A stretch of DNA of 64,000 nt from Branchiostoma floridae (lineage: Eukaryota > Chordata > Leptocardii > Amphioxiformes > Branchiostomatidae): positions 19,523,686 through 19,587,685 of the forward strand of contig NC_049979.1 in NCBI RefSeq assembly GCF_000003815.2. Direction: 5' to 3'. This document shows, in pieces, positions 12,701-27,700 of the stretch. The position numbers and the translations under genes are program-made. The stretch's first letter is position 1, and each line of letters begins with the position of its first letter. A model generated the notes under the pieces. The model worked only from the letters and a program-made list of their open reading frames with translations, was not told the DNA's origin and searched no databases.

Positions 12701-15700
12701 ATACACCTCTTCGAACACGGGACCGCGTTTACGTCCCGAAACACGGGTGCAGCCCTAACCGAGATGCCCTTCCCAGGATTGAACCGGGGTCTCCCAATTA
12801 CCAACTAATTGGAACCAACTGTGAGGCTGCCACAAGGTGAGCTACAGGGACAGCCCATACGACTGCGATGATTAATGCTAATACCTTAATTATATTTTCC
12901 ATTCATAGTGGGAGGTGACTTCGAATATCACACGGTTAGATGGGATGGACATCTATGTAGACGTTACCTGCACGCTTTCATTTCTGGGCGCCATGCACAC
13001 AAAAACGAACTGTCTGACATTGAGGACAACAGAAAAACTAATAGGTAGGTACAAAAATAGCTTTTAAGGTACATTAAAGATTATGATTATCTTAGTAATG
13101 CAGCAGGGCTACTGGGTAACCAGCTACATACAAAGGTAATTCGATGGTCCAGAATGTAAAGGGTATTCTGGATAATAGTAATTCTTCCAAAGTCTAACTA
13201 GACGTTAGGCTTTTTTTGGTCACAATGAATTAAATCATCCAGTTGTTAGAAAACTTACGTCTGTACAGTTGCCAGATATGCAGTTGATCTTAATTGGAGT
13301 AAAGGAAAAAGACAATCATCGATAAAGGTCTCTAGATCTCTCAAAGCGTAACGTACATAAGCTGGCAAAAATGCCACATCTCAAAGCGTTGAGTTCAAGG
13401 CTACGGTGTCTGGACCTCTCTCGGTTGCCTCTGTCTGCAGCTCTGTCTTCTCCAGAAAAAAAAACGAGTGACGACTACAAATTAACTTTTGCCGACGTGC
13501 TGATAACAGCCTTGCAATTCACAAGTATTTCGTCAGGGGGTTGTTTGTTGTTTACGTTGCCAGCAGAACATAAGTAGTCAAACTGTAACGATAAAAAAAA
13601 TGAGCCAAGAAAAGAAAACTTACCTGTGAGAGACCACTGCGTTTGAATCATCTCAATGGTGCAGGTGCTACGGCGGGTTGAGATTCTTCTCTGCAAAACT
13701 GATGTGTCTGTCCTCATGGTGTTTCCGAAGAGGGAGGGGGGTCCTTGGTTTTCTTGTCACGTTTTGTCCCAAAAAGTACAAAATTCCGAACATTCTTAGC
13801 TATAACGCTGATATGAGATTGTACCAAAATTAGTTTGCAACGGATTCACTACAGATGGCAACAAAAACTATTTTAATGAAGAACTTTAGACAAGCCTATT
13901 CGGGAGCAAAAAAAACACGTCTGTTGCCTGCGAGCGCCGCCTACCGTCCCTGGTGGCCATAGTTGAGTACCTCAACAGCCAATACGTTGACGTCTATAAA
14001 ATAACATTTTGTGCACTATCAACTTCATATAGAAAATGGTATGATACAAACCTCCTTTCCTAGTTGTACAACGTAAAATGTGATGTCCGCTTGCCTTTGT
14101 AATACCTAGTATTTCCGCCACAGCTGAAACCTTGGAAACAGCCAGTGACATGACCATAACAAGTACAGCACAACCACGCTCCTCTCGTGCAAATGGTAAG
14201 TTTCATTCATACATAACTCATCTAACAAACGATCCTAGCGCCCTGTCCAACCTCATATGTTTCAGGTCTTATCTTACCTTAATTCACACCATTAATTATT
14301 TGATTGCCCTTCTTGTATCTTTATCATGTTCTATGTATTACTTTGCTTTTTATTTATAGATTATAATCAATTTTGATTAGTGTAGAGTGGGGCGAGTATA
14401 AGCTATGTACGATTTTCTCTCCTCCTACATCTGTTTTCGCTATTGTTGTGCAAATACTACAATGAAACAAGCATGCAGGTTTTTCCTAGATATTATGGTT
14501 ATTGGTAAACCCTAGTTTGATGACTTGATGTATCGTGTCCTACTGTGGCATTTTTGGGGTTACTTTTGCGATAAAAATTCTAAGCCAAGGATCGAATTTC
14601 TTCTCAGCACTTCATCAATGAATAGTATGAAAAAATGTTAATCATGCTTTACAGGTGAGTGTAACTGGACGTTCGCAGACGACAGCCAACACCTGTACCG
14701 CCGCACAACACCTGTGCGCTGGAGCAACACAGACTGGCCAACCTCGCAGGTCACAAAAATGAAAATCTCCCCTGCCTTCTGCGGGCCGTGGTCATGTTCT
14801 GTGTCCACCCAGCGGTTTTTGGACAACGGACAATGGAAAAGTCTAACCTCACTTGGACAAGATGTTGCTGGCGACATCTTTGACATTGCCTACAATGATA
14901 TAGTCAACGAGGGGAACTGTACGAGGGAATGGTTTGTCAAGGTGAGGCGACCGTAGTGACTTGTATAGTCACGTTTCCAAACAATACAGTAGGGCCACAC
15001 CGTTTGTCTGATTGAAAGGAAAGCATGCAAAATCGCACTCCGGGCTTGACAAGGTTAAGTAAAAAAGTCACTATTTTAGACTGACAAGAAACAAAACACA
15101 TTCTCACTGTTGTAATTCTACCTATCACATATCTCTTCTTCAATTTACAGCAAGTCTTAGCTTGTGAGTTCACTGCAGTAGATAAGCATATGTGTTACTG
15201 ACTTAAGTTTGGGTAAAGCCGTCATTCAAGAACAAAGTAGAAGTCCTGTTTTCCAAGCGTGCAAATGTAAATTCAGGTTCAATACTCGACACTAGAGAAG
15301 CAATGTCGCACACTAATTAAATGCGAGAGAATTTACACATTAAAAAAGGTGCAATCAAGACTCTGATAATCAGAACATTAACAAGATTTATCTCTCGAAT
15401 TTTCAGTGGAATTACACCACAGCTGTGTCCCGGTTAGGACCACTGATATTTCAACTAGGAGTCCACTGCACCTCAGTCGGCAGACACACACAGACGGGCT
15501 GCATTGCGTTCAAGACTAAAGGAACGCACCACCGTCAGTATTTCTTTATCTTCTCTCATATTCTTGAATGTATCTATCTGCAAAAAAGAGTCCTATGAGA
15601 ATTGTTTATAAGACTGCTAATGCTTATTTTTCGGGCCGACTTGTAACGTAATCTGTTAACGAGTCTGCTCAATGCAAGGCCATCATAGTATTTCTAGGCA

Positions 15701-18700
15701 TAGGGCTACCTACTCAATGACAATGGTCACCACGTACCAAGACCCGAACGAAGGCCACTTAAGAGCTGATGTCTGTAAAAACCAAGCAAAATAAAAAAAA
15801 GTTGGCCAAACTAAAAAAATCAATTTTCCTTACATTTTGTGTGGTGGTAGGGCCTTGGTCCAAACCTACAGAAATGGCAAAGTTTTAGATCTGCGGTCAC
15901 CGGTTGCCATGGCAACGGCCATTTTTCAAAATGGCGGATTTTCACCAAGGGAAGGCCTTGGTCGCGTCCAAAATAGGCCTCCTTTGGACTCCTGTAGCCC
16001 CTACAAATTAACAGATATTTCATTGATTCTCGGATATGTTATTACCCATATTCCAATGAAAAAAATGATATATAGTGATGCTCAAAATATTTTTGTAGTG
16101 AGGTGCAGCAGATGTTTAAAAATGATGTGTTTTCGTGAATTTCCAAAATTGACAAAAATCCATTTTTTGACCATTTTTATTGACCATTAGCTCATTTACA
16201 GGCAAATCAATTTGCTTGATTTTTGGCACAGTTATAGTTTGAACCTTTGTATACATCATATGTAAAACAAAATTTGGCACTCCTACGTATCGGACCGTGG
16301 TGGACCCGAGAGTAAACCAATATTTCCATTCCAAGAAAATCGTAACCATAGAATTATTCCTGGAAAAACAGTCATAGCTTACCAAAAATGAATCTCAGTT
16401 TCATTTTATGTAGCAGAGGAACTTACCTATCACTTATAAAAGCAGTGTTGTTCTAGATTTTTTATAATTGCCTTTAAAATGATTTTATTGAGTTTTTTTG
16501 GTCATTTTTAGACCAAAAATTTATATTTTGGCCCCAGCACCCTGGTATTGCAACCAAATGACCTGAAATTTGGTATAGGAATGTCCTGGACATGTACACA
16601 CATAGGTTGATAACTGGTTTGACGTATAATAGAACAACATGCTGAATTTTGTGACTTTTTTTGGCATTCTCGGCCCAAAAAGTACATTTTTGGCCCCTGT
16701 ACCCTGGTTTTACAACCATTTGACATCTGAAATTTGGCATAGGAATGCCCTGGACACATGCACACATGGATTCAATAACACTTTTGGCATACTGTTCAAC
16801 AAAATGCTACATTTTGTGATTTTTGGTTTATTTTTTTCCAAAAAAAAGTACATTTTTGGCTCCCCTACCCTGGTTTTACAACTGAATGGCCTGGAATTTG
16901 GTATAGCAATGTCCTGAACATATGCGCACATGGATTCAATAACATGTTTTGCATACAGTACAACAAAATGCTTAATCTGAGATTTTTGCCATTTTTTAAA
17001 CCAAAAAAGTCATTTTTTTTTGCTCCTGTTCCCTGGTTTTTCAAGTAAATAACCGGTAAAAATGGAAATGGCTTTTATAACCCGTTTTTGCATACAGTGC
17101 AACAAAACGCATAATGTTGTAATTTTTGGTCGTTTTACCCAAAGTACATTTCTGGCTCCTGTTCCCTATTAGGCTTTACAGGCAAATGACCTCCTAGACG
17201 CCTGTAACCCCCACAAAGTAATATGTTATTACCCATATTTAATAATAAGAAAAGTGATATAAAGTTATACTCGAAAGTTTTTTGTAGTGAGGTGCAGCAG
17301 TTAAAAGATGACGTGTCATTGTAAATTCTAAATTGCCAAAAAGTTTCAGAATTTCAGATTATTTAGTCAGAAAAACAGGGTACAGGAGCCAAAAATGTTT
17401 TTTGGGGGGGTAAAAAAAAGGCAACAAAAAAACACACACAAAATTCAGAATTTCGCTGTACTGTATGACAAGCATGTTATTGAATCCATGTGCGTATATG
17501 TCCAGGGCATTCCTATACCAAAGTTCAGGTCGTCTACTTTTTTTTTTAGTTGTGAAACCAGGCTACAAGGGCCAAAAATGCACTTTTTTGTTTTTAAAAA
17601 ATGGCCCAAAATAACAAATTAAGCATTTTGTTGTATTGTATGCCAAACGTGTTACTGGATCCATCAGCGCATATGTCCAGGGCATTCCCATACCGAATAC
17701 AGGTCATTCAGTTGTAAAGCCAGGGTACAGGAGCCAAAAATATCCTTTTTTTGTAAAAAAAATGACCAAAATTTAGCATTTTGTTGCACAATATGCCAAA
17801 ATTATTATTGACTCTATGTGCGCATGTGTCCAGTGCATTTCTATACCAAATTTCAGGTCATTTAGTTGTAAAACCAGTGTTTAATGGGCCAAAAATGTAC
17901 TTTTGGCGCCAAAAATTACAAAAAGGAGCCAGAAATGTACTTTGGGTAAAACAATGACCAAAATTACAACATTACGCGTTTTGTAGCACTGTATGCAAAA
18001 ACGGGTTATAAAAGCCATTTCCAAGGCGCTCCTATACCAAATTTTTACCGGTTATTTACTTGGAAAACCAGGGAGCAGGAGCAAAAAAATGATTTTGGGA
18101 AAAAAGAATGGCAAAAATTTCAAAATTAAGCATTTTGTTGTTCTGTATGCAAAACATGTTATTGAATCCATGTGCGCATACATGTATGTTCAGGGCATTG
18201 CTATACCGAATTCCAAGTCATCCAGTTGTAAAACCAGGGTAGGGGAGCCAAAAATGGACTTTTTTGGGAAAAAAATAAACCAAAAATCACAAAATGTAGC
18301 ATTTTGTTGAACAGTATGCCAAAAGTGTTATTGAATCCATGTGCGCATGTGTCCAGGGCATTCCTATACCAAATTTCAAATGTCAAATGGTTGTAAAACC
18401 AGGGTACAGGGGCCAAAAATGTACTTTTTGGGCCGAAAATGCCAAAAAAGTCACAAAATTCAGTATTTTGTTCTATTATATGTCAAACCAGTTATCAACC
18501 CATGTGTGTACATGTCCAGGACATTCCTATACCAAATTTCAGGTCATTTGGTTGCAATACCAGGGTGCTGGGGCCAAAATATACATGTTTTGGTCTAAAA
18601 ATGACCAAAAAGACTCAATAAAATCATTTTAAAGGCAATTATAAAAAATCTAGAACAACCCTGCTTTTATAAGTGATAGGTAAGTTCCTCTGCTACATAA

Positions 18701-21700
18701 AATGAAACTGAGATTCATTTTTGGTAAGCTATGACTGTTTTTCCAGGAATAATTCTATGGTTACGATTTTCTTGGAATGGAAATATTGGTTTACTCTCGG
18801 GTCCACCACGGTCCGATACGTAGGAGTGCCAAATTTTGTTTTACATATGATGTATACAAAGGTTCAAACTATAACTGTGCCAAAAATCAAGCAAATTGAT
18901 TTGCCTGTAAATGAGCTAATGGTCAATAAAAATGGTCAAAAAATGGATTTTTGTCAATTTTGGAAATTCACGAAAACACATCATTTTTAAACATCTGCTG
19001 CACCTCACTACAAAAATATTTTGAGCATCACTATATATCATTTTTTTCATTGGAATATGGGTAATAACATATTCAAGAATCAATGAAATCTCTGTTAATT
19101 TGTAGGGGCTACAGGAGTCCAAAGGAGGACTATTTTGGACGCGACTAAGGCCTTCCCTTGGTGAAAATCCGCCATTTTGAAAAATGGCCGTTGCCATGGC
19201 AACCGATGACCGCAGATCTAAAACTTTGCCGTTTTTGTAGGTTTGGACCAAGGCCCTACCACCACACAAAATTTAAGGAAAATCGATTTTTTGAGTTTGG
19301 CCACCCTATGCTTGGTTTTTACAGACAGAGCCTCTTAAGGTATGATCCTAGTGAGGCTGAGAACCTCTGGAGATGTCATAAAAATGCTAATTAGTGTTAT
19401 CCATTGCTTTTGATTTTTTTCTCCAAGCACCTTGTAACTAATAACATTATTTTGAAAATATTATTTTGAGCCATGCCATGGCAGGAGCATACCTTAAAGC
19501 GCCAAGGTAACGGGGTACATGAGTAGGACTGGGACAGCATCACTTCTCCCTAATTAAGTCAGAAACATCATCATTGAGACAATGTTAGGAATCCCCTAAA
19601 TGCTTTAGTACAATAGTTGTGTTTTCAAGCTGCGGAATCGTCCTAAGGCATGATACAGAATGACCTTGGTTTCAACAAGGAGGGTATGAAAGAAACCTTG
19701 GTTTCAATCAGACTGAGGACACATAGGACCTCAGGGGGACGGCGTTCCGAGCATAATGGCGCGGTTCTTATGATTGACCAGATGTGAGTGTTGGCGAGAA
19801 TCGCGATAAGGCCAGAGCAAGTAAAGTCTAGGACGCGCATGGAATTTATTCCCCCCTGACCGATGGTCAACATAAAGAAAATTGGAAAATATGACGTTCA
19901 GTGCTAGTACTATCGAAAACTACCATCATCTTGTGTTTGGTTTCCTAGCACTTATAAAGGTCCGCCGTTTTTTACGATGTCTAACCTGACAGCTTCTGCG
20001 GTACAGAGCAGCCCTATATGGTTAAACGACAACAAAAAGATTATTCACACATACATGTACACACTGTCAACTGCAAACTGATGACGACCCAGATTCTGGG
20101 ACACACCGTTTAAATAGAGCAGTAGTTTGACCTCACATCACGTCATGCGAAAACCAGTCAGACGGGATTAGTTTGGGTAGACGTTTTGATCCAAACTGAT
20201 AGGATGCAACTTAACACGTTACGTATACAAAACTTCATCATAACTGTTCAAGACCCTTGGAGGAAGCCTTTATCTCTGATCACTGAAGTTCTAGTAATCC
20301 AGCTACTATTTCCTGCTGCTAATAGATTGAGTCACAACTTACCCCCCCCCCCCCCCNNNNNNNNNNNNNNNNNNNNNNNNNNNNNNNNNNNNNNNNNNNN
20401 NNNNNNNNNNNNNNNNNNNNNNNNNNNNNNNNNNNNNNNNNNNNNNNNNNNNNNNNTCGTTCACGCGAGTTGTTGACGTCTCGGTCAGGCCCTGAGGCGT
20501 GAGAGGTGAATGGTCGGACCAGCAGCTGTGATTAGGCTAATTACAGACCAACTTTAGGCTTCAAGAAAAGGAACCATTAAGTAGAGTAATGAAGTGTTAC
20601 CTTATCTTACACAAAACAAACTTCCAGTCCATTTGAGATTTACGCCGACATCTACTAGTATGTAGCTGTACTGATCAGTACTTAAGATACAACCTTCCTT
20701 CTATATCTACAGAACGTTTTGGGGCCGCAGGGTCGTCATAAATTATTTTTCCAAACTTTAATTTTTAGAATTTTGCCATTAATATAAAAAAGGATAGGAA
20801 TTATTTTTATGTTCAATATAAGATCAAGTGTCACATGTACAGCGCAGGGAAGTGCAATGTCCTTTAGACATCAGGTGTTACCCTTTTCGCTGTAATATGT
20901 AATGATATATAGTAGATTCCTGTATATTTTCATAGGCCCTAATGTCATCATTAATGAATGCGTTTACAACGCTGAATTAAATTCATGGTAGGTACATGTA
21001 CAGTCCTACATGTACAAATGACCACCTCTGCCAAATGGTTACCTGTCCACTGTGCACATGTTTTGATGGAGCCATGGATTATTTTTCATAGACCCAAGCA
21101 TTAAGACTCCTGTCTATAGCCTGTCTGTTTTCCTCAACTGCCTTGATCGTGAGTGGTCCCCATAAACAGCGCTGACTGCATTATCAAAGGTCATTGGTTG
21201 GTTGGTTGGTTGGTTGATTGATTGATTGATTTCTGTGTCATTGATATTACGGCTCTAGCAAGGAACTTTTGATTTTCTATGTCCATAGCAACTTGAATAT
21301 GAAACATTTGTGTTGCTTCCTACATAGATTGAAGTTCTTTTCCTTGTTCACAGAACCCTCAACTACCACGCCCATAACAACTTCATGGCAGTCAACTTTA
21401 AGCAGCAGTAAGTCAGTCAGTTTTGTATACATTATTATCATTATGAACTTTGATGTCATTTCGGGCGAGGTGTCCTGTCTCTATTTCTAGACGTACATAG
21501 ATCATTTAGTTCTTACTTGATTTCTGTATTTCAGCGAGTACGGCAAGGTCAACGTCGGAAGACAGTAAGTTTTTGCACCACCTATGACTATTTCCCACTC
21601 TGGTTTGCATAAAATATGTAACATTGGATATATCCGGAGTAAAATAGCTACGTCATTTGTTCTTAATTCTCAAGAAAGTTATTTTGAGAGCCACTGATTA

Positions 21701-24700
21701 AGAAATTGATTCATCTGTAGTAGGCTGTCATCAAGATCTAAAAAGATCAGTTTGCCATTTGGCGTTTAATTTAAACTAATGAATTATTTTAGTTATCATA
21801 CCTGTGTTGTTGTGTCTCATTGCCCTAGGTACCACCTCGTCAGCAACAACGACAAGATCAACTGTGGAGAAGAGTGAGTCAGTTTCTACACAATGTTTGG
21901 TTATCTATTCTTTACGTAACTGACTTGCGTTTCATGATGATGACATGCTGTCTATTACTGCTCGAATATTACAAATTGCATCTTTTATTGACCTAGGCAC
22001 TTCAAGGCATACTACCTCAACACCGCCACCAACTACAACAAGTTCTACTTTGTCCCATAGTAAGTTAGATAGTCTGTCTACTTTCTTTGTGTGGAATAAA
22101 CATCCCTGGGTAGGCACCATTGTAATGCTTGTGTATTTCTTGGGGTGCCATGTGAAAAAAAACGTAATTCAAAAGAATGTTCATGACACAAAAGTGATAA
22201 AATTAAAAGTACTATGACTATGCGATAAGTGAGTTTGGGTTCAAAAGTCCAGTAATCTATACCAAAGATTTGTCATTGTGTCAGCAATTGAAGTCATCAG
22301 ACGATCAAAGTCATCCATGGCACATTTATTGCAACTTAATAACGTCTGTTTTGTCATTTTATCGCCACATTTGACACCATACAGCAACATGTTGTACATA
22401 AACATATTTTGCAGGTACGTCAACGGCCACCAGTAGTCCAGCAGCGACGTCATCTGTGCCAATCACTACGACGGATGGTATGACATTTTGAATTGGATGT
22501 ACCTATTTGATCGGGCATTGCGTCCTCTGTAATAAATCTAATAAATATAAAGATTCTATAGCTAGAAATAACCTTATACGGTCCGTAATTAGTCAGCTCA
22601 ATCCAGTAATAGTAGTAATCATCACCCTTAAGTACTTCTAAAAGTGGTGTTCTGCTTTTTTCTCCAGTTGAAACGGTTTCCGACTGTAGCATTGACGGTA
22701 CCTGCCAGACAAGCAACACTTCAGCTTGGGTCAGAGAATTGCAAACCTCTGTACGTATGGCAACATTGTCCTCCGTCCAAGTTCACATTTATCCTTTATC
22801 ATTATACTTTATTTAATATTCCATGTACATAGCTTCAATTTTGCCTTGTGACTCTAGTTGCTGTGTAACTCTTTTTGTAGTTATTCCGTGTCTTGTCTGA
22901 AATATCATGACATACCGCCGTAAATGCCGGTGCCCATATGTCAAACTAGTAGTAAATGTTATAGACAGTTGCTCTGTATCCATGATACATCGAAAATCAC
23001 TTTTGGGGAGTTAAACAAGTTTACAACCCGAAAAGCTAATAAAGTATTTCTTAATTCTATTACATGTATATGACTTGTGTTATTTACATCACAGCTCAAA
23101 CAAAGCGTATCTGCTGGGGACGCCATTTCCATGATCCTGGATCGGCTCCGCAGCGTGAGCATCCTCCTGAGTGGGGACATCATTACAATCGTCCGGATGC
23201 TCAGTACGCTGGTGGAGATACAGGAGCGACAGCTCGAAAACGTACCTCAGGAAGAAAGGAAAGGCATAGCCACTGATTTTACACAGGTATGTAAAATAGG
23301 AAAGGTTCTCTTTACGCATACTTAATAAGCTTGTATGGCATTAAAGAGAAGAATAAGTAATTGTTCAATTAGTTGATTGTTTTAGGAATGTTTAGTGTTT
23401 TACCACAAATCATAAGGTTAGTGCTTCGTACTGTGGGCGCAGGCCTATAGTTTCATTGCCTCTCCCTCTGTTTCTTGAGTCTGCACATGTGATGATTTAT
23501 CGTTCTTTACTTATTGACAGGCAATGGTACAATGCGGAAGTATCGTATTAAAAGACAAGTACAGATCAGCTTGGAACGAAGTTCCATCGGTAAGTGTTCA
23601 TCCATTTTTATTTTTCATTTAATGAACTCAATATGATGCTTATATAACTAGTAGGAATAAGTTGTCCTACAACGACAAGAAGGGCCCTTCCTCTTATGGC
23701 CGTATTACCTCCGTGGAAACAGAGGAATTGTTTTCAGACTGGTTGTTTGTTTGTCCTAATGTGGGTACGAAGTTGTTTTTGTAGATAATATTGTAGAGTG
23801 ACGTCATGTGAGGCCAGGAGATACTGTAACTTGAGAGTGACCTTACCTTAGACCTTAGACCCTCCCGCAACACTGTTGCATTGGTCGACTCGTCGAGCAT
23901 ACTTCCTCCAAAGGTTGCGGTCTTGCGCAGCTACTGCCATGCTTCCCATGCTGTTTAGCCCCATTTTCCTTCCATCATCTAAGATTGTCCATCTTAGTGT
24001 AGTTTTTGGCCTGCCCCTGGGGCGGGTGCCCTTAGGAGCCCATGACATAGCTGTTTTTGTTGTTCTTCTGTCGGAAAGGCGCCATACATGCCCGACAAAT
24101 GACAATTTTGGAAAATTAAATTGGTGTGGGGGCAACGTTAGTCCCCCAGAGTAGGAAGGGTGGCCTGTTGATTTTGTATAATCCTTTGTAACTCTTAACC
24201 TATGATAACTTTTAAGCTTTAATGTCGTTAGGGATCCCAGCCTAGATTGGCAGCAAGTCTCAGCGACAGTATGGAGAAGGCGGGTTTACTGCTGGCCAAG
24301 ACTTCGCCGACTGAAGAAATCTCAATATCCCAGGAAAATGTTGGTAGGTGTGATCCGTTTACTTTGGCTTTGGGAAATGTTCTCTCGCCTTCAGGGATAG
24401 TAGATAAAGAAGGTGTTAAGAAAGTTAAAAGATTTATACTGATCATGAATCTTTTGTACGTCGATGAAGATTAGCCATCCAGGTAATAAGCTACGCAAAA
24501 CGTCAGTCGACAGTTACTCAAGCAACCGGATATGATTTTGAAAACGGTCAGACGTTTTAAACAACATCTGTTGTTTTTCGTGAGGGACACTGGAGAAATC
24601 TTGCTGGCTAGAAATCTAATTCATAGTTAGGATAGACCTGTACGTCAACTAGATCTTTTTTGCATACCAATTCACAGCTAGCAAGATTTCTCCAGTGTCA

Positions 24701-27700
24701 CTGACGAAAAACGACGGATAACTGTTTTCATGAATCCTTTGCTTTTATACCACAGTGATGGACATTGTCCCCGCATCAACCGGTAACGCCACCTATCCCA
24801 ACCTAACGAAGGCTGGTACGTCTCCACAATGGTCTGACGTGATCGACAGGATCACACTCCCACCAGTGGACCGACAAGTCGTGGTGGCCCTATACAACAC
24901 GTTAGGGGATTACTTCAACACCAGACCGGAGGAGACAATAGTCAATTCTCGTGTTATATCGGCATCTCTTGTAAACAGCTCTTCTACTGAGTCCGACCTT
25001 GGTGGTAACGTTACCATCGTTTTGGGACATATAAAGCAAGACGACAAGGTACGTGTCAAGTTCGTATGTGAAATTTTTAGGTAATTCACTCATTGATACC
25101 GCAATTTTCTACCAGAAGTGCTCTATAAATATAACGTTAACCACTTTTACAAATTTTATTACCTTTTTATCGTCTCCTTCTTTGCAGACCGTCAACCTAT
25201 CCACATCTTTTTGCTCTTTCTGGAACCAATCGCGCGGGTAGGTTTTTAGTTTATTGTTTATTTCAGGCATTATGGGCCATACACAAATACAAGTACATTT
25301 AAAACAAAAGTCTACTTGAATTATTTTTTTTAAATGACACAGTATCTCATGGACTATGTACAGCGTATCAATAGTTTCTCCAAAACCTACTCGAAGAGAA
25401 GACGTCCGAAAGTAACAAGAGCCCATTAGTCGGGCCAGTCATTTTGACAATGTGTACCTTTTTTTAAGAAAGCACTATGCAAAAAAGATATACAGTACAT
25501 ACATGTGTCCCAATGAAACGCAATGCTGGTCGAGAAATACAAAATTTAGAACTACTCTGCCTGCTAATGCATGCATAAAGTAAGAAATGTAAGCAGTCAG
25601 ACGTATTAATGGTATGAGTATGTACTTTTTGTCCAGATAGATGCAAGTTACCAAGCAATGCTATTGTTTATTGTTTGTTCAGGTCCCTTGACATTGTAAA
25701 CGCCAGAAGGCACACAGATCATTACTGGAGGAAATGACACTATTTTGTGTATGGTAATGTTCATGCATGTATCAACTATTCACTATGTAAATATGAATAT
25801 GTAATCACCACTAACTCCATATTGCCTTTATTTGTGAAGAAATTGGTCTACAGATGGTTGCACAGCAAAAGTGACTGATGACGGCCACACCATCTGTGAA
25901 TGTAACCATCTCACCAACTTTGCGATCCTGGTGGACGTAATAGGACATAAGGTAAGTGTGTGGATGCCTATCTGAAGACTTGTTACTACGTTGAAATAGA
26001 TTTTAGAGATCCCGAAGGATGCCTACTACGATGATAATTCTTCTACTTGTTCTGTCTCAATCTACTTACAGGACAGTGAAGCTATGAAAATATGTCACCA
26101 CAAATTGTGCACCTTCATTACTCGATTCAATCTCTTGCATTTTCCAGGATGAATTTGCTCTCCATGTCATCACCTACATCGGATGTATCATCTCCATCGC
26201 GAGTCTTCTCTTCTGCATCTGTGCCTTCTTGGGAAGAAGGTGAAGATCATCAATTCCTCATTTTTAGATTGTATCTCTTCTACTCATGTCTGACATCTTT
26301 TTATAAAATGCACGATTAAGCAGGGATGGTCCCAGCCATAGCCAGACGTCATCTAATGACAGTTCGCCATCTTGTTTCAGACGAGTTCGTTGTCCCCGCA
26401 CCATAATACTTGCAAACTTGTGCATCTGTCTGTTGGTTGCTGAGGTGGTCTTCCTAGCCGCAGTTGACAAAACGCAGAATAAGGTACTTTTTCCGATTAG
26501 AAGATTCTAGAAAGACCTCAGATGTCCATTAGAATTGCTTAACCCAATTGCTTCGATTAGTTGCGCTTATACAATTCAAATCTGTCTTGAGGTCTGTGTA
26601 TGATATCAACATATCATTGTAATCAATAACAACGATTATTTGTGCACGAGTATACATAAAAACACTGACATGTCCTCGGTAAAATGAAAAAGAATCTTTC
26701 ACAAATCCAGGGGTTAACTCTATTGTTTTAACTCTTGAAATAACTCAAACAAATGTCGCTCACCCTACGAAAGTTGAAATGCATAAAACCACATTGGTCG
26801 GCATCAGGCACCGGGTAATCGTCCCTAACAATATGCGTCAACGTTTTTTAACTTTGCTTAGGTCAGATTTGAGTCAGAACTCCCGAGAAAAACATTCTGA
26901 CATTTGAGAGCTGCTATTGTGAAAGATTTTTCTTGGAACCAAGACAGATGAGCTTTAATTTTGCATCCCCAGACCGTCTGTACTGTCATTGCCATCGCTC
27001 TCCACTACCTGTTCCTGGCCGTGTTCGCCTGGATGTGTGTGGAAGGGATAGAGCTGTACATCATACTTGTCAAGATCTTCAACTTAAAGAGTTCCCGAAT
27101 GGTCTACTACTATCTGTTAGGCTATGGTTAGTACATACATCATTGCTTGGGATTACTTGCACACGCGTTTTACATATTGTTGAGTGTATACAAGAGAGAT
27201 TGATTAATAATGAGTTCCAAACGACACCAATGAGTTTTGCAATGACAGCTTTACCGATATTCAATGCTTTGTAGAGGTGTCCAAAATATTCATACTCATA
27301 AACTCGAAGGAAACACTAAGTAAATGTTTGTTTCTTTGTTTGTTTTGTTTGTTTGAACGGAAACACCAAGTAAATGTTTGTTTCTTTGTTTGTTTGTTTT
27401 GTTTGAACCTTTATTTATCCGAGAAGCTCAAATCGACCTGCAGTATATACAGTTTACATCATTTTTAAATGATGTAATCATTTTTTAAAAGTCCTAATGA
27501 GTCTGACATTGTACTTAGTTTTGCATGTAATATAGAATAAAAACAGTCTGACTTCTTTTCGTAATTACTAATTACAATTAGATGTGGCTTCTTCTACACC
27601 AAACTGTTTCCATGGTTTTAACAGGGACACCAGGCGTGGTGGTGGGTGTCTCAGTGACAGTCAACTACTTGATGGGGCTGGATGGATACGTCACAGAAAA

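Larger units (their letters stand above)
10647..13044 (+). other. Unrecognised six-Cys extracellular module, copy 1
   Basis: Two exons (10647-10909 and 12909-13044) encode 133 residues, and the module enters and leaves in phase 1. It starts ECTWTLADHEQYLYRRT and contains CWGWKC, GQWEDLSSLG, CRRLWFVQ and two later cysteines, six cysteines in all. I do not recognise a named domain. It lies straight after the signal peptide and so is the outermost part of the receptor. Confidence 0.85.

Noticed and set aside
15820-19269. Pairs of identical 70-117-residue open frames on opposite strands
   Set aside because: They are mirror images created by the foldback element's inverted arms and its degenerate 165-bp units, not genes.
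19643-19873. 76-residue open frame on the - strand in the GPCR intron
   Set aside because: No recognised motif, no splice partners and no paralogous exon. Possibly part of an old repeat, but not supportable.
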